A stretch of DNA of 64,000 bases, taken from positions 1,674,001 through 1,738,000 of the forward strand of contig NZ_CP050307.1 of NCBI RefSeq assembly GCF_014189535.1, read 5' to 3'. Positions 1 through 9,080 of the stretch are shown here, one piece after another. Below the pieces are notes generated by a model. It had not been told where the DNA came from. It saw nothing but the letters and a program-made list of their open reading frames with translations, and searched no databases. Source of the DNA: Rhizobium lusitanum. GTDB taxonomy: Bacteria > Pseudomonadota > Alphaproteobacteria > Rhizobiales > Rhizobiaceae. Position numbers and translations under genes: made by a program. Position 1 is the first letter of the stretch; each line of letters begins with the position of its first letter.

Positions 1-103
1 ATTTCGTGGCCGAAAAACGCAACCAGGTAGCGAAAAATCAACTTTACTAATATCGTATTTATTGCAACATTCCCGAATTCGAAAAATCGTTCGGGATGCG
101 AAT

Positions 104-517
104 ATGAAACGAGTTGTTGGAATGCTGATCGCTTTCGCCATGTCAGCCAGCGTGGTCGAAGCCGCATCGTGCGAAAGCAATTTCAAGACCACCGGCGTGC
201 CGATGGTCACAGCTGTCAGCTACAAGACCTGGCAGGAACTTCCGAAGGCAAAGGCGGCAACGGTTCTGAAAACGCTTGCCCAAGCTGTTGCGGCAGAGGG
301 ATTTTCCGGCATCAAGATCGACAGGGAACTTTCAGCCATCGACGCTTATCAGGAAACTACAGGGTCCGGCAGAATTCAGACCCTCAGAGTGGTCGCGCGC
401 AAAAAGGGCGCTGGAGTGCGCGTCGACGCGATATTCGATATTCAGGCCGGCCAGGTTACATCCAACAATGCGGTCCGAACCGGTCTTTGCAATATCGTGA
501 ATTCCGCATCGGGGTGA
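104..517 (+). CDS. Small exported protein of unknown function
   Basis: Encodes 137 residues starting at MKRVVGML. An upstream in-frame ATG at 62 would add 14 charged residues before the signal peptide, so I prefer the start at 104. Residues 1-20 form a typical Sec signal peptide (positive N-terminus, hydrophobic core, cleavage near VEA-AS), so the product should be periplasmic or secreted. Two cysteines (in ASCESN and GLCN) bracket the mature chain and could form a disulfide. I recognise no catalytic motif. It is convergent with the aldehyde dehydrogenase gene and separated from it by a hairpin, so it is not part of that operon. Reality as a gene is likely; function is unknown. Confidence 0.7.
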   Translation: MKRVVGMLIAFAMSASVVEAASCESNFKTTGVPMVTAVSYKTWQELPKAKAATVLKTLAQAVAAEGFSGIKIDRELSAIDAYQETTGSGRIQTLRVVARKKGAGVRVDAIFDIQAGQVTSNNAVRTGLCNIVNSASG

Positions 518-523
518 AAGCCG

Positions 524-572
524 GACGTTTCCGCTTCCACATCTGGCAAGATGTAAATGAGGCGGAAACGTC
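524..572. terminator. Bidirectional hairpin between convergent genes
   Basis: An 11-bp perfect inverted repeat, GACGTTTCCGC (524-534) and GCGGAAACGTC (562-572), encloses a second short stem ACATC/GATGT (539-543, 550-554). It lies between the ends of the convergent genes at 104-517 and 597-2099. There is no long T-run, so it may terminate weakly or block exonucleases. Confidence 0.6.
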
Positions 573-596
573 GATGAGCCGTCGGTAACTATGCGC

Positions 597-2099
597 TTAC
601 CCGATCGTCGCCCAGACGCCCTTGGTCTGGGTGTAGGACGTGAGCGCATCCATGCATTTGTCGCGACCGTTGCCGCTTTCCTTCCAGCCACCGAAGGGAA
701 GCTGCATGTCGCCGGTCATATAGCTGTTGATATAGACCATCCCGGCCTCCACATCGCGAGCGAAACGGTGCGCCTTGCCAAGATCCGAGGTCCAGATGCC
801 GGCGGCGAGACCGAAGCTGGTGTCGTTGGCAATTGAAACCGCCTCCTCAAAGCCATCGAAAGCAATGATGCTGGCGACGGGGCCGAAGATCTCTTCGCGG
901 GCGATGGCCATCTGGTTGTTGACGCCGGTGAAGATCGTCGGCGAAACGAAGGCGCCCTTTTCCAGCCCTGCCGGAATGCCGCCGCCGAGCACGCATTCCG
1001 CGCCGGCCTGCTTGCCGATGCCGATATAGTTCAACACTCGCTTCTGCTGGCCGAAATCCACCAGCGGCCCCATGCTGGTATCAGGGTTCAGCGGATCGCC
1101 CGGTCGATAGCCCAATTCGGCCTTTTCGCGGAAGATATCGGTGAAGTCCTTGAGGATCTTGCGTTCCACGAGGATGCGCGACCCGGCGCAGCAGACCTCG
1201 CCCTGGTTCCCGAAAATGCCCATGGCTGCCCAGGAGGCAGCCGCCTCAAGATCGGCGGCGTCGGCCATGATGACATGCGGAGATTTGCCGCCGCATTCGG
1301 TCGAGACTTTCTTGAGGTTCGACTGGCCGGAATAGACCATCATCAACTTGCCGACCTCGACCGAGCCGGTAAACGCGATCTTCTCGACGTCACGATGAAG
1401 CGCGAGTGCCTTGCCCGCCTCCGGTCCGAAGCCGTTGACGACGTTGAGCACGCCCTCGGGGCCTCCCGCTTCGACGAAGAGGCGCGCGAGAAGAACAGCC
1501 GACAGCGGCGATTGTTCGGCCGGCTTCAGCACCACCGAATTGCCGGCCGACAGCGCGGGCGCGATTTTCCACGAGGTCATCAGCAACGGATAGTTCCAGG
1601 GCACGATGCACCCGACGACCCCGAGCGGCTGGCGCAGCACATAGGAAAGGATATCAGGGGACGTGGCGCCCACGCTTCCCTGTACCTTGTCGATGCATTC
1701 GGCGGTAAACCGGAAGCAAAGGACTGCCAACGGAATGTCGACGTTCAGCATCTCGCTGATCGGCTTGCCCATGTCCATCGTATCGATCAGGGCAAATTCC
1801 TCGCGATGCGCCTCGATGAGATCGGCAAAGCGCAGCATCACAGCCATGCGCTCGCGCGGCGCCTTTCGCGACCAGACACCAGACTTAAAGGCCTTCAGGC
1901 CGGATGCGACGGCGCGATCGATATCAGCGGCATCGCCCTGCGCCACTTCGGCGATTGTCGCGCCGTTGGCTGGGTTGATGCTTTCGAACAGCTTGCCGGA
2001 TCTTGCCGGCAGGAGCGTGCCGTCGATGAACAACCCTCCCTCGGGCTTCAGTTTTTCGGCTTTTTGATGCCATGTCGTATTGATGGAAACAGCGGTCAT
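597..2099 (-). CDS. NAD(P)-dependent aldehyde dehydrogenase
   Basis: A 500-residue aldehyde dehydrogenase superfamily member that oxidises an aldehyde to a carboxylate in the cytoplasm. The active-site Glu region reads STECGGKSPH and the catalytic Cys lies in GNQGEVCCAGSR. The NAD-binding segment includes IVPWNYPL and AFTGSVEVGK. Length and motifs resemble betaine-aldehyde or gamma-aminobutyraldehyde dehydrogenases, but the substrate cannot be read from sequence. I choose the ATG at 2099 because GGAG lies just upstream, rather than an in-frame start at 2114 inside the previous gene. It is the last gene of the ten-gene minus-strand operon, directly after a GMC oxidoreductase, so it probably oxidises the aldehyde made by that enzyme. 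Confidence 0.9.
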   Translation of the reverse strand: MTAVSINTTWHQKAEKLKPEGGLFIDGTLLPARSGKLFESINPANGATIAEVAQGDAADIDRAVASGLKAFKSGVWSRKAPRERMAVMLRFADLIEAHREEFALIDTMDMGKPISEMLNVDIPLAVLCFRFTAECIDKVQGSVGATSPDILSYVLRQPLGVVGCIVPWNYPLLMTSWKIAPALSAGNSVVLKPAEQSPLSAVLLARLFVEAGGPEGVLNVVNGFGPEAGKALALHRDVEKIAFTGSVEVGKLMMVYSGQSNLKKVSTECGGKSPHVIMADAADLEAAASWAAMGIFGNQGEVCCAGSRILVERKILKDFTDIFREKAELGYRPGDPLNPDTSMGPLVDFGQQKRVLNYIGIGKQAGAECVLGGGIPAGLEKGAFVSPTIFTGVNNQMAIAREEIFGPVASIIAFDGFEEAVSIANDTSFGLAAGIWTSDLGKAHRFARDVEAGMVYINSYMTGDMQLPFGGWKESGNGRDKCMDALTSYTQTKGVWATIG

Positions 2100-2110
2100 T
2101 TTCGTTCTCC

Positions 2111-3696
2111 TCAAGCAGCAAGTATTTTCTGGCAGGCACGCTCGGCAAGCATGATCGTCGGCGCGTTGAGATTGCCGGACACCATTTTTGGAATGGCGGA
2201 GGCATCGGCGACGTGCAGACCTTCAAGGCCATGTACCTTCATGGTGACGGGATCGGTCACGGCGAGCCTGTCGACGCCCATTCGGCAGGTGCTGGAGGGA
2301 TGATAGAGCGTCGTCATGTGCCCACGGACATAATCGGCGATCTCGGCATCGGTCTCGCATTCCGCACTCGGCGACAGCTCATAGTCGATGAGCTCCCTCA
2401 TCGGCGATTGGGCGAGGATATCGCGGTTGATCCGCACGCCGGCGATCATGGTCGCAAGGTCGGTCCCGCCGGGATCGGAGACGAAGTATTTCGGATCGAT
2501 CGCCGGATGCTCCGTGGGATCGGCCGAGCGCAGCCTGATCTCACCCCGGCTGTTCGGCCGCTGCAGAACGCAATGAGCGGTGATGCCGGAACGGCCGCCG
2601 AGAAAACGGGCATAGTCGCGATGCGGGCTGATGGCGCCATAGAGCTGGAGGTCGGGCTCGACGCCTTCTCGGCTGCAGACATGAGCACCCGCCGCCACCC
2701 ATGGCGAGGTGCGGATGCCGCTTCGATGATCACGCCACTCCGCAAAACTGTCTTCGAGGGTTTCCTCCGTCCACGCCCCGATCCCCATCGGCTCCTTGGC
2801 ATAGAAGGATATCGGGATATTGAGGTGGTCCTGCAGATCCTTGCCGACGCCGGGGAGATCGTGAACCGGTGTGACGCCAGCCATTTCCAGTTCCGTGGCC
2901 GGGCCAATCCCGGACAGCATCATGATCTGGCATGTCCCGATGGCACCGGCCGCCATGACGACCTCGCTCTCCGCATGGGATGTCTCAGGAATACCGTTGA
3001 CCAGGTAGTTCACGCCGATGACGCGGCCCTTTTCGATGATCAGGCCAGTGACGAGAACGCCTTTTTCAAAGTCAGGTTCGGTCGTTCAAGCACGGGGCGC
3101 AGATAGGCCTTGCCGGTCCCCCATCGCTCGCCATTCTTGATCGTGAACTGGAAGAGCCCCGCCCCCTCCTGGCTCTCACCATTGAAGTCCGGGTTGAACG
3201 CAAAACCTGCCGCCTGGGCGGCTTCGAGCCAGAGACGCTCGTGCCTATCGACATAGGGCACGTTGGCAACGTGAAGCGGCCCTTCATTGCCGTGATAGGG
3301 GTCGGCCTGGAAATCGGCATTGTTCTCGGCCGCAAGGAAGGTCGGAAATACGTCCTTCCACCCCCAACCGATGCAGCCCATCTCCTGCCAGGCGTTATAA
3401 TCTGACGGCAAGCCGCGTATATAGATCATCGCATTGAGCGCGCCGGACCCACCGACCATTTTGCCGCGCGGCCAGAAGATGCGACGGCCCCGGCAGCCGG
3501 GCTGCGGTTCGGTATAGTAGCCCCAGTCGGCGCTCGTGTTGAACATCGTCACCCAGTCGGACGGGATATCGGAGGCAATCGGCGCATCCCGCCCAGCCTC
3601 CAGCACCAGAACCTTTCGCTTCGCATCCGCGCTCAGGCGATGGGCCGCCACGCAGCCGGCTGAGCCCGCACCGATAATGATCGTATCGAACATCAT
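2111..3696 (-). pseudogene. GMC-family alcohol/choline dehydrogenase, split by a frameshift
   Basis: Two adjacent reading frames together make one FAD-dependent GMC oxidoreductase of about 528 residues. The upstream part has the FAD dinucleotide motif IIIGAGSAGCVAAHRLS and the GMC signature around GKMVGGSGALNAMIY. The downstream part has the second signature (VVMAAGAIGTCQIMMLSGIG) and the C-terminal active-site region with HPSSTCRMG. The join fails in an A5 run of the coding strand (+ strand T5 at 3062-3066): adding one base restores a continuous family-like sequence (..LKKGVLVTGLIIEKG..). No other damage is visible, so this may be a sequencing error. The enzyme would oxidise an alcohol to an aldehyde, feeding the neighbouring aldehyde dehydrogenase. 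The start at 3696 (MMFDTIIIG) is chosen over 3723. Confidence 0.8.
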
Positions 3697-3777
3697 CCCG
3701 TTCTTTCGTTGGAAAATCGGCACATAGCCATGCGTTGCCCTGGCGCCGGCGAGCGCGACACCAGGGCATTGTCTAAA

Positions 3778-4077
3778 TCAGGCTTTCGCCGATGCCTCGA
3801 GCGCTGTCACCAGCGTCACAGGCCCATCCAGGATCGGGCTTGCGATGGCAAAAAACACACCCACCGCATCCGAACCATTGTGGCGATCCATGGCGGCGCG
3901 ATCCGTGAAGCGTTCATAGGTGGTGAACAGGCACGGATCGTCCTCGCTCTGGGAAATGAAGAAACCGAGAGTTTCCGGCTCATTCATGGCCACATGCGAG
4001 GCGACCGCCATCAGGGCGTCGCGCATGGTCGCCTCCTGCCCGGCCTTGACCCGGATGATCGCGCTGATGGTGTGCAT
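3778..4077 (-). CDS. ABM-domain (antibiotic biosynthesis monooxygenase-like) protein
   Basis: A 99-residue protein with the compact ferredoxin-like fold expected of the ABM family: an N-terminal strand (HTISAIIRVKAG), a helix with MRDALMAVASHV, the typical FFISQSEDDP and LFTTYERFTDRAAMDRH segments, and a final strand region. Such proteins include cofactor-free quinone monooxygenases and stress-related small enzymes; most have unknown substrates. Its ATG overlaps the stop of the amidase gene (TGATG), so the two are translationally coupled and it is probably part of the same degradative route. It may handle or detoxify an intermediate; this is inference. Confidence 0.8.
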   Translation of the reverse strand: MHTISAIIRVKAGQEATMRDALMAVASHVAMNEPETLGFFISQSEDDPCLFTTYERFTDRAAMDRHNGSDAVGVFFAIASPILDGPVTLVTALEASAKA

Positions 4078-5591
4078 CAGAACGACCTCCAGTCGCCGTC
4101 TGCCTCAAACGCGCTGGCCGCACGATAGATCGTGCTCTCATCGTAGTCCTTGGCGATCAGCATCAGCCCAACGGGCAACCCGTTGGCGAGGCCGCAGGGT
4201 ATGGACATGGCCGGATGGCCGGTGACGTCGAACGGGCTGGTGGAAGCGGTCATCTCGAAGGCGCGCTCGATGATCTCGGACAGCGGCGCATCCTTCTCGG
4301 GCAGTTTCGTTGCCACGCAAGGCAGGGTCGGCATCAGCAGCAGATCATATTCACCGAAGACCGCGTCATAGGCAGCCTTTGCCGCGATGGCGATGTTGCG
4401 GGACTTCGCATAGTAACGGCCACGGTAGTGAGTAAGCCCCCACTGACCAACCAGCATGCACAGCTTGAGGGTCTTCGACAGATCGTCGGCCCGGTTCCGC
4501 CAGGACGAATGCGCATCCAGCAGACCGACGTCGTAGAGTCCCTTCCAGTTGAAGCCCATGCCATTGCCGTGCATCATCTGCACCATGAAGCCTTCCAGCG
4601 TGATCGGGTTCCAGGCCGCAAGCGCATTGAGATGATCCGGGATCGAGACCTCGGAAATCTCGGCGCCGAGACCGGCCAGACGTTCGGCACCTGCCCGCAC
4701 CTTGTCGGCAACCGCGTCCTGCATGTTCGGCGCGACAAAGCCTTCCTTCAGCAAGCCGATCTTCAGACCCTTGACGCCCTTGCCCAGGGCCTCGGTATAG
4801 GCCGAAACCTTTGGCGCATATTGGCGCGGATCGAAGCCGTCGGCACCGGCAAGCACTTCCAGCAGCAGAGCATTGTCGGCGACCGTCGCGGTCATCGGCC
4901 CGGTATGGTCGATGGTCGATTCGATCGGCATGACGCCGGTATAGGGAACGAGACCATGCGTGGCCTTCATGCCGTAAATGCCGCAATAGGAGGACGGAAT
5001 CCGGATCGAGCCGCCCTGATCGCCGCCGATTGCCATGTCCACTTCGCCGGCCGCCACCAGTGCCGCGCTGCCCGAGGAAGAACCACCAGCCGAATAGCCC
5101 ATGCGATGCGGGTTATGCACCGGGCCTGGATCGGAGGTATGGCTGCCGCCGGAGAGGCAAAAGTGCTCGCAGACCGCCTTGCCGACGATGGTCGCGCCGG
5201 CATCGAGCATGCGCGTAACGATGGTCGCGTCGGCCGCCGGCACGAAGCCTTCTAGCGTAGTGGACCCGTTCATCATCGGAACGCCGGCGAGCGCGACATT
5301 GTCCTTGAGGGCGACGGTTCGTCCCTTGAGCTTGCCTTCGGAAGCGCCCTTCACCTCGCTCTTGTAGGCCCAGGCTCCATATTTGTTCTCCTCCAAGCCA
5401 GGCTTATAGCCCGGAGTGCGCGGATATTTGGCCGGTGGCAGGGGATTGGGCAGCGAGTCGACCACATCATAGGCATCGAACATGCCGCCCATCAAAGAGT
5501 GATAGCTGGCGGCCTCCTCGGCGGACATATTCATGTGCAGGCTGGAGGCCAGCTCGACGACATCGGCGACGGTTGGACGGGTAATGGACAT
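4077..5591 (-). CDS. Amidase (amidase-signature family)
   Basis: A 504-residue amidase-signature enzyme that hydrolyses a carboxamide to acid plus ammonia or amine. The Ser-cisSer-Lys triad is visible: the Lys in [12 protein letters not shown], the middle Ser in [14 protein letters not shown], and the nucleophile Ser in [14 protein letters not shown]. Length is normal for stand-alone amidases, and there is no signal peptide, so it is cytoplasmic. It sits directly downstream of an amide/urea-type ABC importer and is co-transcribed with an AmiC-like sensor, which supports a role in using an imported amide. Substrate is unknown. Aliphatic amides, aromatic amides such as nicotinamide, or amino amides are all possible. 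Confidence 0.9.
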   Translation of the reverse strand: MSITRPTVADVVELASSLHMNMSAEEAASYHSLMGGMFDAYDVVDSLPNPLPPAKYPRTPGYKPGLEENKYGAWAYKSEVKGASEGKLKGRTVALKDNVALAGVPMMNGSTTLEGFVPAADATIVTRMLDAGATIVGKAVCEHFCLSGGSHTSDPGPVHNPHRMGYSAGGSSSGSAALVAAGEVDMAIGGDQGGSIRIPSSYCGIYGMKATHGLVPYTGVMPIESTIDHTGPMTATVADNALLLEVLAGADGFDPRQYAPKVSAYTEALGKGVKGLKIGLLKEGFVAPNMQDAVADKVRAGAERLAGLGAEISEVSIPDHLNALAAWNPITLEGFMVQMMHGNGMGFNWKGLYDVGLLDAHSSWRNRADDLSKTLKLCMLVGQWGLTHYRGRYYAKSRNIAIAAKAAYDAVFGEYDLLLMPTLPCVATKLPEKDAPLSEIIERAFEMTASTSPFDVTGHPAMSIPCGLANGLPVGLMLIAKDYDESTIYRAASAFEADGDWRSF

Positions 5592-5668
5592 GCGTCATCC
5601 TTTCTTGTGAAGACAAGCGTTTCAGGTCGGATTTTCAGTGGGAACAGAGCCGAGGCGGCTCCGGTAAA

Positions 5669-6370
5669 CTAGACGGGGGCCATGCCTACCTCCCCGGACA
5701 GGATGGCATCCCGATCGATTTCACCGGTGATGCGTCCCTTCTGGATATGCAGGATCCGGTCGGACAGCGAGGTGATGAATTCGAGGTTCTGCTCGACGAC
5801 GATCAGCGACAATTTCCAGCGGCTCTTCAGCGCAATCAGCGTCTCGATGATTTCCTCGATGATCGATGGCTGGATACCCTCGGTCGGCTCGTCGAGGAGG
5901 ATGAGCCTAGGCTTGGTGCACAGGCAGCGGGCAAGCGCCAGAAGCTGTTGTTCACCGCCGGAAAGCGCCCCGCCGCGACGGTCGAGCAGGCGCACGAGAC
6001 GCGGAAAATCCTGAAGAACGGTATCGATGATCGATCGGTCCTCCTTCCGGGCCGCCACAAGCCCCATCCGCAGATTTTCATAGACGGAAAGCTCCGGAAA
6101 GATTTCGCGCCCCTGCGGCACCAGCCCCATGCCGAGCCTCGACCGCTCGAAAGGTTTCATCCCCGTCACGTTGCGGCCCGAGAATTCCACCGTGCCGGCG
6201 GTGGCGGGCAGATGCCCCATAAGAGTCCGCATCAGCGTCGTCTTGCCCATGCCGTTATGACCAAGGATGCCGAGATACTCGCCCTCCTCCATGGCCATGT
6301 CGACGCCTGCGAGGATCGGAATCCGCCCATAGCCGGATCGCAGGTCCTTCACGTTGAGAAGCTGTGTCAT
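5669..6370 (-). CDS. Urea/amide-type ABC importer ATPase (LivF/UrtE-like)
   Basis: A 233-residue ABC ATPase. Walker A is GHNGMGKTT, the signature is LSGGEQQLLALARC, and Walker B is LILLDEPTEG followed by the H-loop region. The short length and the phrase LVPQGREIFPELSVYENL are typical of LivF/UrtE, one of the two ATPases of hydrophobic amino acid/urea/amide uptake systems. Its ATG overlaps the stop of the LivG-type gene (ATGA), indicating coupled translation. It powers the inner-membrane permeases encoded upstream. Confidence 0.92.
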   Translation of the reverse strand: MTQLLNVKDLRSGYGRIPILAGVDMAMEEGEYLGILGHNGMGKTTLMRTLMGHLPATAGTVEFSGRNVTGMKPFERSRLGMGLVPQGREIFPELSVYENLRMGLVAARKEDRSIIDTVLQDFPRLVRLLDRRGGALSGGEQQLLALARCLCTKPRLILLDEPTEGIQPSIIEEIIETLIALKSRWKLSLIVVEQNLEFITSLSDRILHIQKGRITGEIDRDAILSGEVGMAPV

Positions 6371-7095
6371 GCGACCACCTTCTTTCCGAGGTAGATGTCC
6401 CGAACCCTCTGATCAGCAAGTACGCGGTCGATCGTGTCTTCCACCAGCACCTTGCCCTGGTGAAAGACCGTGACCTTCTTGGCGATCAGCTTGATGAAAG
6501 CCATGTCGTGCTCGACGACAATGATGGCGCGCGACTGGTTGATGTCGCGGATGATCTCCGCGGTTCTGAGCGTCTCTTCGTCCGTCATACCAGCGGCGGG
6601 CTCGTCGAGCAGGATGAGGTCCGGCTCGGCGGCGAGCACCATGCCGATCTCGACCCATTGGCGCTGGCCGTGCGACAATGTCGCGACGACCCTGTCGGCA
6701 AAGTCGCTCAACCGGATCAGGGAAAGCACGCTCTCCACCATCGGCGCGAGCCCCCTCGGGGTCGCTTTTCGGCGGGCCGCCATCCAGATGTTTTCGCGGA
6801 CGCTCAACCCGTTGAAGACGCTCGGAACCTGCGTCTTGATGCCGATCCCCATGCGGGCGATTTCATGCGGGAGCTTTCCCGCGATCGGCTGCCCCCGGAA
6901 GGCGATCGTCCCCGATGTTGGCGTCTGCTGGCCGGTGAGCGACTTGAAGAAAGTGCTCTTTCCGGCTCCGTTCGGGCCGATCAGGCAGCGTAGTTCCATC
7001 TCCTCCAGCGTAAAGTTGATGTCGTCATTGGCGACGACGCCGCCGAAGCGCATGGTCAGATTTTCTGTCTTGAGAAGCAAAGTGGGCTCGGGCAT
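6367..7095 (-). CDS. Urea/amide-type ABC importer ATPase (LivG/UrtD-like)
   Basis: A 242-residue ABC ATPase with Walker A GPNGAGKSTF, Walker B LILLDEPAAGM and the unusual signature LSHGQRQWVEIG. The LSHGQ..W form is characteristic of UrtD-type subunits of urea/short-chain amide importers rather than LivG of leucine systems, which supports an amide or urea-like substrate. It is followed by the UrtE-like ATPase with a 4-bp overlap and preceded by the permease with one base between them. Confidence 0.92.
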   Translation of the reverse strand: MPEPTLLLKTENLTMRFGGVVANDDINFTLEEMELRCLIGPNGAGKSTFFKSLTGQQTPTSGTIAFRGQPIAGKLPHEIARMGIGIKTQVPSVFNGLSVRENIWMAARRKATPRGLAPMVESVLSLIRLSDFADRVVATLSHGQRQWVEIGMVLAAEPDLILLDEPAAGMTDEETLRTAEIIRDINQSRAIIVVEHDMAFIKLIAKKVTVFHQGKVLVEDTIDRVLADQRVRDIYLGKKVVA

Positions 7096-7096
7096 G

Positions 7097-8147
7097 TCAC
7101 TTGGCTCCCACAGGCTGGGTGGAGGATGCCTGCGCTGGTTTTACCGATCTCGGCTCGATCTTCGGGACGAGACGCAACAGAAGGTCGCGGACGGTCGGCA
7201 CCAATCCTTTGGGCAGCAGCAGCACGAAGAAAATGAGAACCGCACCCAGAACGAGGTTCGAATTCAGGGCCTGCTGCGAGCCGATGGCGGCAACGGCATA
7301 TTCAATCAATATGCAGCCGATGATCGGGCCTAGCAGGGTGCCAAGACCGCCGATGGTGATCCAGATGATGATCTCGGCCGACAGCGACAGGCTGAAAATC
7401 GTCGGCCCGACGAAGGCGCCCCAATTGACATAGAGGGCGCCAGCCAATCCGGCGACCGCGCCGCCGATCACGAAGGTCACCAGCTTGATCAGCCGGGGAT
7501 CATATCCCAGCAAGGAGGCGCGGACCTCGTTTTCCCGGACGGCGACCACGACGCGGCCGAATGGGCTCGCCAGAATGAGGCGCAACAGGAGATAGACGGC
7601 AATCAGCGCCCCGCCCGTCGCCCACCATGATTGTTCCGGCGACAACGGGGTCGAGGGATCGAAGGGCATGTTGAAGGTCGGCACCGCCGGGATGCCGTTG
7701 AAGCCGCCCAGCATCGCCGTCCCGATGTGATACTCGTCTCCCGACGTCGAGTTGATGACATTGAACAGGATCAGCGTCACCGTCAGGGTGATGACCCCGA
7801 GATAGACATCGGAGATCCGTCCGTAGAACACGAAGTAGCCGAGCAGCGCCGAAAACACCGCAGGAATGAACACCGCCAGCATGATGCCTTGCGTGGAATC
7901 CTGGAAGTTAATGGCGGAGATTGCATAGGCGTACCCGCCCAGCCCGAAGAAGGCCGTCTGGCCAAAAGACAGGATGCCGCCGAAACCCCAGATGAAGGCA
8001 AGGCTGAGCGACAGCACCGCCATGGCGGCAAACAGCGTGAACTGCATCAATGTAAAGAGTTCGAGCTGGCCGGGGGGCAATGGCGACGGCGACAATGGCG
8101 ACGAGAACGGCCAGGGTCTGGGCAATCAGGCGAAGACGCGGCGTCAT
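7097..8147 (-). pseudogene. Urea/amide-type ABC permease (LivM/UrtC-like), N-terminal frameshift
   Basis: The gene should encode about 349 residues with some ten membrane segments and the LivM signature GFGGILSFGQTAFFGLGGYAYA. From the ATG at 8147, which overlaps the stop of the preceding permease gene, translation gives a good membrane start (MTPRLRLIAQTLAVL) and then loses frame at a C6 run of the coding strand (+ strand G6, 8072-8077). Removing one C joins it to PGQLELFTLMQFTLF. The open frame starting at 8125 has an artificial proline/serine-rich N-terminus. A homopolymer sequencing error is likely. The product would be one of two permeases of the importer. Confidence 0.8.
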
Positions 8148-9013
8148 CAAAGGTTCCCCTTGAAAAAGCGCCCGGAAATGCCCTGGGGCAGCAGCCGGAT
8201 CAGGATGATGGCGGAAGTGAAGACGATGACTTCGCCATAGACGGGGGTGGTGAGATAGGCGCCGATCTGGTTGATGGCGCCGAACAGGGTCGCTGCCGAA
8301 AGCGTCCCGGACAGGATTGCCGCGCCGCCGCCGACAACCGTGATGAAGGCTTTGGCGACATAGGCGCCGCCCATGACCGGCGTAACGCCCGAGACCGGCG
8401 CCAGCAGGCCGCCGGCCAGACCGGTAATGGCCGCTCCCGCCGCGAAGGTCGTCATGTAGACGCGGGCCGGATTGACGCCAAGCGTGTTGGCCATGGCCGG
8501 GTTCTGCATGGTGGCGCGCGCGATCAGGCCGAACCGTGTGTAGCGCATGACGGCGTAGACCAGCGCCATCATGATGATGGCCATCGCCAGCAGGAACAGC
8601 GTGTAGTAGCTCGACCGGTAGGCGCCGATGGAGAAGCCGCCGAGCGGCGTGGGCACGCCCTGGATGGTGTTACCGAAGATCGTCGTGACGATGCCGATGA
8701 TCAGCAGGCTCAATCCCCAGGTCGCCAGCATGGAATCGACCAGCCGTCCATAGAGGAAACGGATCAGGCAGCGCTCGACGACGAGCCCGACCAGCCCGAC
8801 GAAAAGCGGTGCTACGACCAGCATCGCGATCCAGATATTGACGCCCGCATTGGCGGAAATAACCGTGGCATAGGCGCCGAGCATGATGAACTCGCCATGC
8901 GCCAGATTGATGATCTTCATCATCCCGAAGATGATCGCCAATCCCAGGCATAGGAGGAACAAAGAGGCCGTGCCGTTAATGACGTCGAGCGCCACTATGA
9001 TGTAGATATCCAA
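8147..9013 (-). CDS. Urea/amide-type ABC permease (LivH/UrtB-like)
   Basis: A 288-residue polytopic membrane protein of the LivH family. The N-terminal signature FGMMKIINLAHGEFIMLGAY is typical and is followed by alternating hydrophobic segments. The cytoplasmic loop TRFGLIARATMQNPAMANTLG is the ATPase-coupling region. It forms the second half of the permease pair with the downstream LivM-like protein; the two genes overlap by TGATG. A hairpin separates it from the upstream binding-protein gene, which would allow higher expression of the binding protein. Confidence 0.92.
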   Translation of the reverse strand: MDIYIIVALDVINGTASLFLLCLGLAIIFGMMKIINLAHGEFIMLGAYATVISANAGVNIWIAMLVVAPLFVGLVGLVVERCLIRFLYGRLVDSMLATWGLSLLIIGIVTTIFGNTIQGVPTPLGGFSIGAYRSSYYTLFLLAMAIIMMALVYAVMRYTRFGLIARATMQNPAMANTLGVNPARVYMTTFAAGAAITGLAGGLLAPVSGVTPVMGGAYVAKAFITVVGGGAAILSGTLSAATLFGAINQIGAYLTTPVYGEVIVFTSAIILIRLLPQGISGRFFKGNL

Positions 9014-9039
9014 AATCGAGCTCCTTTCTCGCGAAGACT

Positions 9040-9071
9040 GCGGATTGCGCAGGTGTTGCCGCGCAATCCGC
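9040..9071 (-). terminator. Intercistronic hairpin after binding-protein gene
   Basis: A perfect 11-bp inverted repeat GCGGATTGCGC (9040-9050) / GCGCAATCCGC (9061-9071) lies just after the stop of the binding-protein gene on the minus strand and before the permease gene. It probably acts as a partial terminator or 3' end stabiliser. Confidence 0.6.
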
Positions 9072-9080
9072 CGGCGGGTT

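Noticed and set aside
7631..8953. Long plus-strand open frame of 440 codons
   Set aside because: It lies opposite the LivM and LivH genes, is rich in His, Arg, Asp and Gln as expected for antisense of membrane protein codons, and has no family features.
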